DNA of 32,071 nt from Microvirga brassicacearum (GCF_008757455.1 NZ_VCMV01000031.1:1-32071), one strand, 5' to 3'. Positions 7,817-16,002 are shown, numbered from the stretch's first letter. Notes: a model not told the origin generated them from the letters alone. Made by a program: numbers and translations.

Positions 7817-10177
7817 TCAGATCAGCAGAAAGTCCGCCGCCGTCAGCGCGTAAGGGTTCGTCACAGTCGCGAACTTCACCGCAAGTCCGCCGCCGAGACC
7901 GTCGGCGTCATAATAGAGATCGCCACCGTTGCAGATAATCTCGGCAGTACCGCCACTCGCAACCTGTCCGAAGCTGAACTTCACCGTCGCGCCGAAGGCC
8001 GAGAAGATGCCGCGGTCGAGCTGGATCGTGTCGTCCGCCGCGTTGAAGTCGGTGATCCGGTCGACATTGCCATTGCCGAGCGCCGCATCGAACACGAACA
8101 GATCCCGGCCCGAGCCACCGGTCAGAACATCCGACCCGGCACCGCCGAGAAGCAGATCGTCGTCGGCACCGCCGTTGAGGCTGTCATTGGCTTCGGCGCC
8201 CCAGAGCGAGTCGTTGCCCGCGCCGCCGAGGACAGTATCGTTGCCATCGCAGGCGATGATCCAGTTGGCATTGGCATTGCCGCTGATCGAGTCACCGAAG
8301 GCCGAACCGAAGGCGCCGTTGACGTTGATGAACACATCGCCCGCTGCCTGGCCGCCGGAACTCCCCGAACCGTCGAGGCGCAACGTCACCGCATCGGAAT
8401 TGCGGTAATCCGCAACGCCCCAGCCGCCGGTGCCGTCCAGGATGTCGGCGCCGGCGCCGCCTTCGAGCACGTTGTTGCCGATGCCGCCGACGAGATGATC
8501 GTTCCCCGCACCACCGACGAGCTGGTCGTCGCCATCGCCGCCATAGACGGTGTCATCGCCGGCCCCACCGTTGACGGTGTCGTTGCCGCTATCAGCGAGG
8601 ATCCAGTTGGCGTTGACATTGCCGTTGAGCGTGTCGGAGAAGACCGAACCCTGCACACCATGGACGTTGACGAAAGTATCGCCCGCTGCCTCGTCGCCGA
8701 CGCTGCCGGAGTTGTCGAGATTGACCGTCACGGCCGTCTGTGCCGTGTGATAGTCGGCAATACCCCAACCACCAGTCCCATCGAGCTTGTCGGCACCCGC
8801 CCCGCCGCGCAGGACGTTGTTGCCGATGCCGGCGATGAGATAATCGTCGCCCGCGCCGCCGACCAGCATGTCGTCGCCGTCGCCACCATAGACCGTATCG
8901 TTGCCGGCGCCGCCATCGACGGTGTCATTGCCGCTGTCAGCAAGAATCCAATTGGCATTGGCGTTTCCGTTCAGCGTGTCGGCGAAGACCGAGCCCTGGA
9001 CACCATTGACGTTGACGAAGGTGTCGCCGGCTGCCTCGTCGCCCGAATTGCCCGAGCCATCGAGATTCACCGTCACAGCCGTCTGGGCCGTGTGGTAGTC
9101 CGCAACGCCCCAGCCACCGGTGCCGTCGAGTGCGTCGGCACCTGCGCCGCCGCGCAGAATGTTGTTGCCGATGCCGGCGATCAGGCGATCATCGCCGTTG
9201 CCGCCGACCAAGGTATCGTCGCCTTCGCCGCCGTGGAGAACGTCAGCGCCATCGCCACCGTCGAGAAGATCGTTGCCGCCGTTGCCGAGGAGCATGTTGT
9301 CGGCGGAATCGCCTAGAAGCTGATCGTTATAGGACGATCCCGACAAGCCTTCGATACTGAGCAACCTGTCGCCGGAAAGCTCTGTCCCATCGATGAGACT
9401 GACGCTGACGCCGGACGTTGCATTTTCGTAAGCGGCGATATCGAAACCGGCTCCACCATTCAAATGATCGGCGCCCGCGCCACCGACCAGGATGTCATTG
9501 CCGTCGCCACCGCTCAGCATGTCGGATTCGGCGCCGCCCGTGAGGGAGTCGTTGCCCGCGCCCCCGGACAACCAGCCGCTACCCGAAAGCAGATCGTCGC
9601 TTTCGGTTCCGAGATAAGCTCTGAAGCTGAAACTTATTACGACGTCGGTGCTGTTGCCGGTGGTGTTGCCGGGATACTGGTCGGGGCTGTCATCCGCATA
9701 GCCGTCGCCATTGTTGTCCACCGCTCCGAGCGGCAACTCATGCACGTGGCCGTCCGCGAAATGTTCGCCATACGTCTCATAACCCGAAAGCGGATCGATG
9801 GCGATATGCGGACAGTTGTAGAGGTCGCCGTAGAGCGTGTGGTGCAACTGGTCCGTATAGGGGGTGAGAAACGACCAAAACCCTGCTCGATCGATGAAAC
9901 TGTCATCTATCAATTTTGGAGCCAGTACATAGATATCGATATGGTCAGGATTGTAGGCCGGGCTCAGGTCGTTGGACAATTCGCCTTCCGGCGCGCCTTC
10001 ATCAGGCGTGGACGAAGCCGCCCCTCCGGGAGGCGGATATGAAGAACCTGTTCCCGAGCCACCGGTCGGATTTCCGGTGACCGGTCCCCCGCTCACACCC
10101 GTTCCGCCGTACCAGACGCCACCTCCTCCGCTATTGTCAAAGTAAGCGGCCATCGCCTGTTCGATCGAGAAAGTCAT
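7817..10177 (-). CDS. RTX-type calcium-binding repeat protein, probably type I secreted
   Basis: The protein of about 786 residues is rich in Asp, Gly and Asn and very poor in Cys. The first 200 or so residues start MTFSIEQAMAAYFDNSGGGG and have a Gly/Pro/Ser linker. An unfamiliar segment follows (HIDIYVLAPKL, the DQLHHTLYGD region, and DNNGDGYADD, which looks like a calcium loop). From about 210 onward RTX nonapeptides (GGxGxDxLx) repeat, interrupted by three near-identical 115-residue units carrying DGTGGWGVADY and NANANWI. The C-terminus resembles the serralysin-type RTX end (DRITDFNAADDTIQLDR) that carries the type I export signal. No HlyB/HlyD-like exporter genes are in the window. ATG at 10177 is preferred (GGGGGCGAAG upstream); ATG at 10207 is possible. 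The catalytic role, if any, is unknown; adhesin, S-layer-like or biofilm protein are plausible. Confidence 0.88.
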   Translation of the reverse strand: MTFSIEQAMAAYFDNSGGGGVWYGGTGVSGGPVTGNPTGGSGTGSSYPPPGGAASSTPDEGAPEGELSNDLSPAYNPDHIDIYVLAPKLIDDSFIDRAGFWSFLTPYTDQLHHTLYGDLYNCPHIAIDPLSGYETYGEHFADGHVHELPLGAVDNNGDGYADDSPDQYPGNTTGNSTDVVISFSFRAYLGTESDDLLSGSGWLSGGAGNDSLTGGAESDMLSGGDGNDILVGGAGADHLNGGAGFDIAAYENATSGVSVSLIDGTELSGDRLLSIEGLSGSSYNDQLLGDSADNMLLGNGGNDLLDGGDGADVLHGGEGDDTLVGGNGDDRLIAGIGNNILRGGAGADALDGTGGWGVADYHTAQTAVTVNLDGSGNSGDEAAGDTFVNVNGVQGSVFADTLNGNANANWILADSGNDTVDGGAGNDTVYGGDGDDMLVGGAGDDYLIAGIGNNVLRGGAGADKLDGTGGWGIADYHTAQTAVTVNLDNSGSVGDEAAGDTFVNVHGVQGSVFSDTLNGNVNANWILADSGNDTVNGGAGDDTVYGGDGDDQLVGGAGNDHLVGGIGNNVLEGGAGADILDGTGGWGVADYRNSDAVTLRLDGSGSSGGQAAGDVFINVNGAFGSAFGDSISGNANANWIIACDGNDTVLGGAGNDSLWGAEANDSLNGGADDDLLLGGAGSDVLTGGSGRDLFVFDAALGNGNVDRITDFNAADDTIQLDRGIFSAFGATVKFSFGQVASGGTAEIICNGGDLYYDADGLGGGLAVKFATVTNPYALTAADFLLI
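8213..9247 (-). repeat. Three tandem 345-bp repeats inside the RTX gene
   Basis: Matching landmarks (for example the DGTGGWG codons near 8416, 8761 and 9106) are exactly 345 bases apart, so 1,035 bases make three units of 115 codons. The two N-terminal units are nearly identical in protein; the third, nearest the C-terminus, has diverged (YRNSDAVTLRLDG instead of YHTAQTAVTVNLD). The pattern indicates unit duplication, and copy number could vary by recombination. Confidence 0.85.
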
Positions 10178-10489
10178 CTTCGCCCCCATCGTCGGCGCTA
10201 GATGCACGCGCCATACTTGCCATTGACGCTGAGCGCCGCGTTCGAACGTGGCGTCGGAATGTCAACTGCAAGAAAAAATGACCGCAGAGGCGTCACACCA
10301 CAACATCACTGTCGTGGCATTACGGTTGGGAAATGGCGATTGGAAGTTGAATTTATCGTATTGTCATGAAAAAAAATTTTCACTTAAATAAAAAAACAGG
10401 TCGAACTTCATAAGTTAATTAATTTCAATCAAATTCTTACAACAAAATACAATACCGATATTAATACTAATATGGAGAGGAGTATTTGA
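10178..10489. other. AT-rich intergenic region between the RTX gene and glnE
   Basis: No gene is supported here. About 10340-10490 is strikingly AT-rich, with A-runs, ATTTAAGTG and TTAATTAATT, unlike its GC-rich surroundings. Near the RTX start there is a 10-bp palindrome, CGTTCGAACG (10239-10248), and a TTGACA on the minus strand (10265-10260) without a convincing -10 element. The region is the likely promoter and upstream control region of the RTX gene and the trailer of glnE. It may mark a horizontally acquired segment or a site for an H-NS/MucR-type silencer. Confidence 0.5.
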
Positions 10490-13400
10490 TTATAAGGCCC
10501 GGAAAATTCCATGCGAAATTCGTACTACTTTCGCGCGCAACTGCATCACGTGGGCCTGCATCGCTGCGGCGGTTGGAAGGCCCGCTACGGAAGCAAGGCG
10601 CTGCAAGATCGCCTTCGACAGCATCGTCGCATCGAATGAACCTTCCACCATCAGCCGCTGCCACTGGAAGATATCGTTCATCACCTGCTGAGCATCGAGC
10701 AATATGCGCGAATCGGATTCGGCGAGCAGGCCGATGCCGGCTGCCCGTTCGATCACCTGCGGCGTTGATGCGCCGGGCGCCAACGCAATCTTTTTCGGAT
10801 GGGCCAGCACCAGCCCCTGCGCCATAAAGTCGAGATCCGTCAAGCCGCCGCGCGCGAGCTTCAGGTCCCAGGGATCATCGTCGCCTTTTTCCTGCGCGAT
10901 CAGTTCGCGCATCGCACCGACTTCCTTGAACACCTTCTTCGGATCGCGCGGCGCTGCGAGGATATCCGCAACGGCCTTCTCGACCCGCTTTCCGAAGTCC
11001 TCATTGCCGGCGATCACGCGTGCGCGTGTCAGCGCCATGTGCTCCCACAGGTCCGCTTCACTCCGTTGATACTCGACGAAGCCGCGGAATTGCGACGCGA
11101 CAGGCCCCTTCCCGCCTTGCGGCCGCAAGCGCAAATCGACCTCGTAGAGCAATCCGCGCCGCGTCGGCACCGTGAGCGCGGCGACGAGGCGCTGGGTCAG
11201 GCGAGTATAGTACACCACCACATCGAGCTTGCGCGGACCGGTGCTCTCGCGCCGGTTCTCGTCGAAATCGTAGATTACCACGAGATCGAGATCGGAACCG
11301 GCCGTGAGCTCGCGCGAGCCCAGCCGGCCGAGGCCCAGGATGGCGATTTCGGCTCCCGGCACGACGCCGTGATCGGCCTCGAAATTGCGCCGCACTTCGG
11401 CGAAGGACGCGCGCACCATCGCCCGCGCGATCGCCGCATAGGCCTCGCCCGCCCGTGTGGGCGAGAGGATATCGGAGAGAAGGCGCGCGCCGGTGACGAA
11501 CCGCATCTGGCGGGCCGCATCACGCGAGCGATCGAGGAACTCCTCGTAATCGGCAGGTGTCCCGATGATCTGCCGCACCTGCTCTTCGATGCCCGCATCG
11601 TCGCTCAACGGATCGATGAAGGCTGGGTCGATGAGCGCATCGAGGACGTGGGGGGATTGCGCCACCGTATCGGCGAGACGCGGCGCGGTGCCGAGAAGGT
11701 CCGCGAAGAGCAGACGCAAGCGGTCGTGCGATTGCAGGATGGTGAGCAGTTCGACCACCGCCGGCATGCGTCCGAAAGCACGGTCGAGAGCCGCGAGCGC
11801 CGCGTCGGGATCGGGCGTGCCGCCGAGTGCGCTGAGAAGCGCGGGCACAAGCTCCGTCAGCACCTCGCGGGCGCGCTGGGAGGTGATGGCGGAGCGGCGG
11901 CCGAAATGCCAGCCGCGGATGGTCTCGGCCGCACGCTCCGGCTCATGAAAGCCGAGCCGCTTGAGCGTTGCCAGCGTCTCCGGGTCGTCCGTCGTTCCGG
12001 TGAAGACGAGGCTGCCGATATCGGAGGCCAGTTCCGGGCCTTCCTCGAACAACAGCGCATAGTGCCGCTGAACGATCTGCGCTTGTTCGGTCAGCGCGCG
12101 GGAGAACGATGGCAGATCGGAATAGCCGCAGAAATGCGCGAAGCGGGTCAGATCGGCCTCGTCGGAGGGCAGCCGCTGCGTCTGCTCGTCGTTGACCATC
12201 TGCAAACGGTGCTCGATGGTGCGAAGAAAGCGATAGGCGGCCGAAAGTTCGTCCCGCGCCTGATCGGTGATCCAGTTTTCGTCCCGCAAAGCCACCAGCA
12301 TGTCGAGGGTGCGCCGGCCGCGAAGACCCGGCCGTCTTCCGCCGAAAACCAGTTGCTGTGTCTGCACGAAGAACTCGATCTCGCGGATGCCGCCGCGTCC
12401 GAGCTTGATGTCGTGGCCCGCGACCGCGATCTGGTCGTGGCCGCGCACCGCGTGAATCTGCCGCTTCATGGCATGGACATCGGCGATCGACGCAAAGTCG
12501 AAATACTTGCGCCAGATGAAGGGACGCAGATCCTCCAGAAAGCGTTCGCCAAGCGCCAGATCCCCCGCCACCGGCCGCGCCTTGATGAGAGCTGCGCGTT
12601 CCCAGTTCTGGCCTACGGTTTCGTAATAGGTATAGGCGGACGGCAGCGATACGGCGGTCGGCGTCGAGCCGGGATCCGGCCGCAGGCGGTAATCGACGCG
12701 GTGCACATATCCGTCCGCGGTGCGCTCCTGCAGCAGGCGCGCCAATTGCTGGGCGATGCGGGTATAGAGCGTCGGCGCTTCCGCGCCTTCCGGCAGGCAC
12801 GACGCGTGGGGGTCGAAGAACACCACCAGATCGATGTCGCTGGAATAATTCAATTCGCCGGCACCATGCTTGCCGAGCGCGAGCACGGTGAAGCCGGAGC
12901 CCGCGCCCGGATCGTCAGGATTTGGCAGGACGATGCGGCCGAGATCGGCGGCTTCGGTGAGAACGAGATCGACGCCGCCGCGCACCGACGCATCGGCGAA
13001 TTCGCTCAATGCCCGCGTCACCTCCACCACGTCCCACACGCCGCCGATATCCGCCAAGGCGACAAGCAGCGCGTGGGCATTGCGGTTCTGCCGGAACGCC
13101 GCCACCACATCGGCGCGCGCCAATGCACCGGACCGCAATTCGCGAAAGAGATTGGCCTGCGATTGCACGATCTCGGCGTGAGTCTCTTCCGGCGCATTGA
13201 GCGCGAGGCGCTGCAGCCGGCCGGGATTGGTGAGGATCACCTGCCACAGAAATGGCGAATGATCCGCGATGGACAGGATGATGTCGTGAAAGAGGCCGTT
13301 TGCGAGATGCGGCAGCAGCGCCGCGCTCTGCGGCTCATCGCCTGCCCTTTCGATGAAATCCGCCAGTTGCGATTCGGCGCGCTTCGTGTCCGAGACGGGC

Positions 13401-13525
13401 GGGGCTTGGGTGAGGCGGTCGATGAGGGCGTTTGGCTGATCCGGCACGGGTGATCCATCGGGTTTGCGCGCTGGAGCATGATGCCGCCCGTAAGGCGGCG
13501 GCACACTCCGGTGTCGAGTGTCCAT
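10490..13525 (-). CDS. glnE: Bifunctional glutamine synthetase adenylyltransferase/adenylyl-removing enzyme
   Basis: GlnE adds AMP to, and removes it from, a tyrosine of glutamine synthetase in answer to PII/PII-UMP and glutamine, tuning nitrogen assimilation. The protein has 1,011 residues, at the upper end for the family. The removing (N-terminal) nucleotidyltransferase domain has NYSSDIDLVVFFD near residue 230. The adenylylating (C-terminal) domain has TAGSDLDLVVIYD near residue 745. Both keep the metal-binding Asp-x-Asp, so both activities should be intact. The GlnD_UR_UTase-like helical linkers lie between them. The ATG at 13525 follows GGGTGG. The first 40 residues are Pro/Arg-rich and poorly conserved in look, so a later start is possible. 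It is 48 bases downstream of the histidine-kinase gene and probably cotranscribed with it. Confidence 0.96.
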   Translation of the reverse strand: MDTRHRSVPPPYGRHHAPARKPDGSPVPDQPNALIDRLTQAPPVSDTKRAESQLADFIERAGDEPQSAALLPHLANGLFHDIILSIADHSPFLWQVILTNPGRLQRLALNAPEETHAEIVQSQANLFRELRSGALARADVVAAFRQNRNAHALLVALADIGGVWDVVEVTRALSEFADASVRGGVDLVLTEAADLGRIVLPNPDDPGAGSGFTVLALGKHGAGELNYSSDIDLVVFFDPHASCLPEGAEAPTLYTRIAQQLARLLQERTADGYVHRVDYRLRPDPGSTPTAVSLPSAYTYYETVGQNWERAALIKARPVAGDLALGERFLEDLRPFIWRKYFDFASIADVHAMKRQIHAVRGHDQIAVAGHDIKLGRGGIREIEFFVQTQQLVFGGRRPGLRGRRTLDMLVALRDENWITDQARDELSAAYRFLRTIEHRLQMVNDEQTQRLPSDEADLTRFAHFCGYSDLPSFSRALTEQAQIVQRHYALLFEEGPELASDIGSLVFTGTTDDPETLATLKRLGFHEPERAAETIRGWHFGRRSAITSQRAREVLTELVPALLSALGGTPDPDAALAALDRAFGRMPAVVELLTILQSHDRLRLLFADLLGTAPRLADTVAQSPHVLDALIDPAFIDPLSDDAGIEEQVRQIIGTPADYEEFLDRSRDAARQMRFVTGARLLSDILSPTRAGEAYAAIARAMVRASFAEVRRNFEADHGVVPGAEIAILGLGRLGSRELTAGSDLDLVVIYDFDENRRESTGPRKLDVVVYYTRLTQRLVAALTVPTRRGLLYEVDLRLRPQGGKGPVASQFRGFVEYQRSEADLWEHMALTRARVIAGNEDFGKRVEKAVADILAAPRDPKKVFKEVGAMRELIAQEKGDDDPWDLKLARGGLTDLDFMAQGLVLAHPKKIALAPGASTPQVIERAAGIGLLAESDSRILLDAQQVMNDIFQWQRLMVEGSFDATMLSKAILQRLASVAGLPTAAAMQAHVMQLRAKVVRISHGIFRAL

Positions 13526-13573
13526 GCCACCCGGACCGACGCAACCGAAATATCGCCTCTATGCCCGTTTCTT

Positions 13574-14980
13574 TCAGGCCTCGCCGATTGCGGGAGCCAG
13601 CGGCAGCGCCAGGACGGCGCGCAGGCCGGGAGCGTTGTCCTCGAGCCGCAATGTCCCGCCATGCACCCGGGCGACGGCGGCAGCGAGGCTGAGGCCGAGG
13701 CCGAAACCGGGGCGCGAGCGCGCGGATTCGAGGCGCACAAAGCGCTCCAGCACGTGGCCACGCTCGGCTTCCGGGATGCCGGGACCACGATCGGAGACTT
13801 CGATCCGCACCTCCCCCTCCGCCCGCTTCGCCGTGACGCTAACGGGTCGCGCGGCAGCCTCGGGCTCACCCGATGCGCCGTATTTCAGCGCATTGTCGAG
13901 AAGGTTTGCGACCGCCTGGCCGAGAAGCTCGCGGCTGCCGTGAACGGGCAAATCGTCGTCCACCTGGACCTTGAGCGGAACGCCCGCCTCCTCGGCCAGG
14001 GCCTCGTAGAGCTCCGCCACGTCGCGCACCGCCTCCGACGCATCGAAGTCGGACAACCCCTCGCGGGCATTGCCGGCCTCCAATCGCGCAATCATCAGGA
14101 GCGCGTTGAAGATGCGGATGAGGTTGTCGCTCTCCTCGATATTGGCCTCGAGCGCCGCCTTCAGTTCCTCCGGCGTCCTCGCGAGGCGCAAGGCCTCGTC
14201 GGCCTTGTTGCGCAGCCGTGTCAGCGGCGTCTTGAGATCGTGCGCGATGTTGTCCGAGACCTCGCGCATGCCGTGCATCAACTCGCCGATGCGGTCGAGC
14301 ATCTGGTTGAGGTTCTGCGCCAACCGGTCGAGTTCATCGCCCGTTCCGGCGACTTTCAGGCGCCCGTTGAGATCGCCCGCCATGATCGTGCGGGTGGTCT
14401 CCGTCATGTCGTCGATACGTTTCAAAACGCGACGGGTGATGAACCAGCCGCCGGCGCAGCCGAGCACGCCGATGAAGAGAAGCGAGTAGCCGAAGGCGCG
14501 GCGGATGACATCGCGCAGGCGTGCGCTCTCCTCCATGTCGCGCCCGACGAGGAGATGAAAGCCGCTGGGAAGCCGGTAAACCCGCACGAGCGCATGGCTC
14601 GGCGGCGCATCCGCCTCGTCGGTGCGGGTATAGGCCGTTTCGAACTGGCCCGGGTGATCGGCGGCGCCGGGTGGAAGCGCTCCCACATTTCCGGCAACGC
14701 GCTCGCCCAAAGGCGTGGTGACGAGATAGAGCAAGGCGCCGGGAGCGCGCGAGCGCCGTTCGACGATGTTGACGAGACGCCTGAGACCGCCGAGGCGATA
14801 TTGCTCGGCGAGCCCGCCGATCTCGGCCTCGATCGTCGCGTTGAACTGATCGGTGAGAAGGCGCTGCGCGTTCCAAGCCACGTAGCCCAAAGCCGCAAAG
14901 GCAAACAGCGCAAACACCACCAGATAGGCGAACGAGAGCTTGAAGGCCGTCGTGCGGATGAGTTTCCCAAGCGCCGTCAT
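13574..14980 (-). CDS. HAMP-containing sensor histidine kinase
   Basis: The inner-membrane sensor kinase has 468 residues. One N-terminal membrane helix (about 14-36) is followed by a periplasmic domain of about 120 residues, a second helix (about 160-180; YSLLFIGVLGCAGGWFI) and a HAMP segment (RIDDMTETTRTIMAGDLNGR). The HisKA motif DNIAHDLKTPLTRLRNKA has phospho-acceptor His247. The ATPase has N-box NLLDNALKYG, G1 DRGPGIPE and G2 GFGLGLSLA. The partner is the regulator just upstream, and the next gene upstream is the DegP-like protease. The ATG at 14980 has GAGAGGA before it; an in-frame GTG at 14995 is less likely. By position it corresponds to the kinase between degP and glnE in rhizobia. 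Its signal is unknown; envelope stress is a reasonable guess from the protease neighbour. Confidence 0.92.
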   Translation of the reverse strand: MTALGKLIRTTAFKLSFAYLVVFALFAFAALGYVAWNAQRLLTDQFNATIEAEIGGLAEQYRLGGLRRLVNIVERRSRAPGALLYLVTTPLGERVAGNVGALPPGAADHPGQFETAYTRTDEADAPPSHALVRVYRLPSGFHLLVGRDMEESARLRDVIRRAFGYSLLFIGVLGCAGGWFITRRVLKRIDDMTETTRTIMAGDLNGRLKVAGTGDELDRLAQNLNQMLDRIGELMHGMREVSDNIAHDLKTPLTRLRNKADEALRLARTPEELKAALEANIEESDNLIRIFNALLMIARLEAGNAREGLSDFDASEAVRDVAELYEALAEEAGVPLKVQVDDDLPVHGSRELLGQAVANLLDNALKYGASGEPEAAARPVSVTAKRAEGEVRIEVSDRGPGIPEAERGHVLERFVRLESARSRPGFGLGLSLAAAVARVHGGTLRLEDNAPGLRAVLALPLAPAIGEA

Positions 14981-14993
14981 GCGTCCTCTCTCC

Positions 14994-15108
14994 ACCTCTC
15001 CCCACGGGAGAGGTCGGACCGGAGGTCCGGGTGAGGGCTGGCGTCATATCCGGAACGCGCGTACCCCCTCACCCTCGCTGCGCTCGACCTCTCCCTCACG
15101 GGAGAGGT
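14994..15108. repeat. Palindromic intergenic repeat (REP-like) between kinase and regulator genes
   Basis: Two copies of a small palindrome, ACCTCTCCCCACGGGAGAGG (from 14994) and ACCTCTCCCTCACGGGAGAG (from 15087), bracket the pair GGGTGAGGG (15029-15037) and CCCTCACCC (15066-15074) and a small GACC-GGA-GGTC hairpin (15017-15027). The whole block can fold as a large cruciform. Such elements recur in Rhizobiales genomes. It separates two genes that are usually close together, so it is probably an insertion that could attenuate or process the shared transcript. Confidence 0.75.
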
Positions 15109-15125
15109 GAAAAGGATGTGTCCGC

Positions 15126-15821
15126 TCACGCGTCGGTCTCGCCGCCGACTCGCACCATGTAGCCGGCGCCGCGGATGGTGTGGATCAGCGGCTTGTCGAA
15201 GCCCTTATCGATCTTCGCGCGCAATCGCGACACGTGTACGTCGATCACATTGGTCTGCGGATCGAAATGATAATCCCACACGTGTTCGAGCAGCATCGTG
15301 CGGGTCACGACCTGGTTGGCATTCTTCATGAGATATTCGAGGAGCCGGAACTCCCGCGGCTGCAGGATGATCTCGTGGTCAGAGCGCGTGACGCGATGGG
15401 ACAGGCGGTCGAGTTCGAGATCGCCGACGCGATAGGTCGTCGGCTCGGCATGGGAAACGCTGGCGCGCCGACGCGCCAGAACTTCCACGCGGGCAAGCAG
15501 TTCGGAAAAAGCGTAGGGCTTGGGGAGATAATCGTCGCCGCCGGCGCGAAGGCCTTTGACCCGGTCGTCCACCTGACCGAGGGCGGAGAGGATCAGCACG
15601 GGCGATTCGATCTTCTGTTCGCGCAGGGACCGGATCAGCGAGAGGCCATCGAGCTTCGGCAGCATGCGGTCGACCACCAGCACGTCGTAGTCGCCGCCCT
15701 CGGCCATGGCGTAGCCGTCGAGGCCGTCCGCCGCATGGTCCGCCATGTGGCCCGCTTCCCTGAAGGCTTTGACGAGGTAGGCCGCAGCCTCCTTGTCGTC
15801 TTCGATGATGAGAATCCGCAT
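15126..15821 (-). CDS. OmpR/PhoB-family response regulator
   Basis: The 231-residue DNA-binding regulator has a receiver domain beginning MRILIIEDDKEAAAYLVKAF. It has the acidic pocket Glu7/Asp8/Asp9, phospho-acceptor Asp51 in VLVVDRMLPKLDG and the conserved Lys in YLPKPYAFSELLARVE. The winged-helix output domain contains LQPREFRLLEYLM, VVTRTMLLEHVWDYHFDP and NVIDVHVSRLRAKID, a textbook OmpR fold. The ATG at 15821 is preceded by CAGG. It is 145 bases upstream of its kinase, with a palindromic element between them. The degP-like gene lies further upstream, separated by two stem-loops, so the regulator may be transcribed from its own promoter in 15822-15947. Targets are unknown; the adjacent protease is the obvious candidate. 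Confidence 0.94.
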   Translation of the reverse strand: MRILIIEDDKEAAAYLVKAFREAGHMADHAADGLDGYAMAEGGDYDVLVVDRMLPKLDGLSLIRSLREQKIESPVLILSALGQVDDRVKGLRAGGDDYLPKPYAFSELLARVEVLARRRASVSHAEPTTYRVGDLELDRLSHRVTRSDHEIILQPREFRLLEYLMKNANQVVTRTMLLEHVWDYHFDPQTNVIDVHVSRLRAKIDKGFDKPLIHTIRGAGYMVRVGGETDA

Positions 15822-15849
15822 GGCCTGACTGTAACGAAAAATGCGCCCG

Positions 15850-15893
15850 ACGGCAGGCCGGCCCTGGAGGAGGCATATCGGCCAGCCTGCCGT
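15850..15893. repeat. Stem-loop upstream of the response regulator
   Basis: ACGGCAGGC (15850-15858) pairs with GCCTGCCGT (15885-15893), and GGCC (15860-15863) pairs with GGCC (15880-15883), leaving a short loop. It is positioned between the degP-like gene and the regulator, about 30 bases before the regulator's start codon. It could stop read-through from degP, or act as a leader structure. There is no T-tract. Confidence 0.45.
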
Positions 15894-15902
15894 GGGCAGA
15901 AA

Positions 15903-15943
15903 ACACCGGTTACGCGGGGCTATAGGCTAGAGACACCGGTGTC
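15903..15943. promoter_or_regulatory. ACACCGGT direct repeats, possible operator
   Basis: ACACCGGT occurs at 15903-15910 and 15933-15940, exactly 30 bases (three helical turns) apart. The second copy is part of a perfect 12-base palindrome, GACACCGGTGTC (15932-15943). The site lies upstream of the OmpR-type regulator. Binding by that regulator, or by another dimeric factor, is inference only. Confidence 0.3.
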
Positions 15944-15947
15944 CAGC

Positions 15948-15983
15948 ACCCGGCCGATCCGCGGGGGGCGGGATCGGCCGGGT
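15948..15983 (-). terminator. Strong stem-loop after the degP-like gene
   Basis: A perfect 13-bp stem (15948-15960 with 15971-15983; ACCCGGCCGATCC and its complement) with a 10-base G-rich loop begins 19 bases past the stop codon. No T-tract follows on the minus strand, so it is a non-canonical terminator or a 3'-end stabiliser. Confidence 0.6.
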
Positions 15984-16002
15984 GTTCGCGGCAGCCCTGG
16001 CG

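Noticed and set aside
8213..9247. Possible CRISPR or satellite array
   Set aside because: The 345-base units are coding and in frame with the RTX protein; there are no short identical repeats with unique spacers.
7532..9316. Long plus-strand open frame opposite the RTX gene
   Set aside because: It is a mirror of the GC-rich, repeat-coding minus strand; its own repeats come from the RTX repeats. It starts inside pleC's end and crosses the terminator, and resembles no known protein.
10260..10265. Sigma-70 promoter with TTGACA upstream of the RTX gene
   Set aside because: No acceptable -10 sequence lies 16-18 bases downstream on the minus strand.
10486..10827. Plus-strand frame with a good GGAGAGGAG site before a TTG
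   Set aside because: The site is striking, but the frame runs antisense into the 3' end of glnE and the product is Arg/Ala/Pro-rich with no recognisable feature.
10799..13453. 884-codon plus-strand frame opposite glnE
   Set aside because: glnE is complete on the other strand with both active sites; the antisense product shows no family features.
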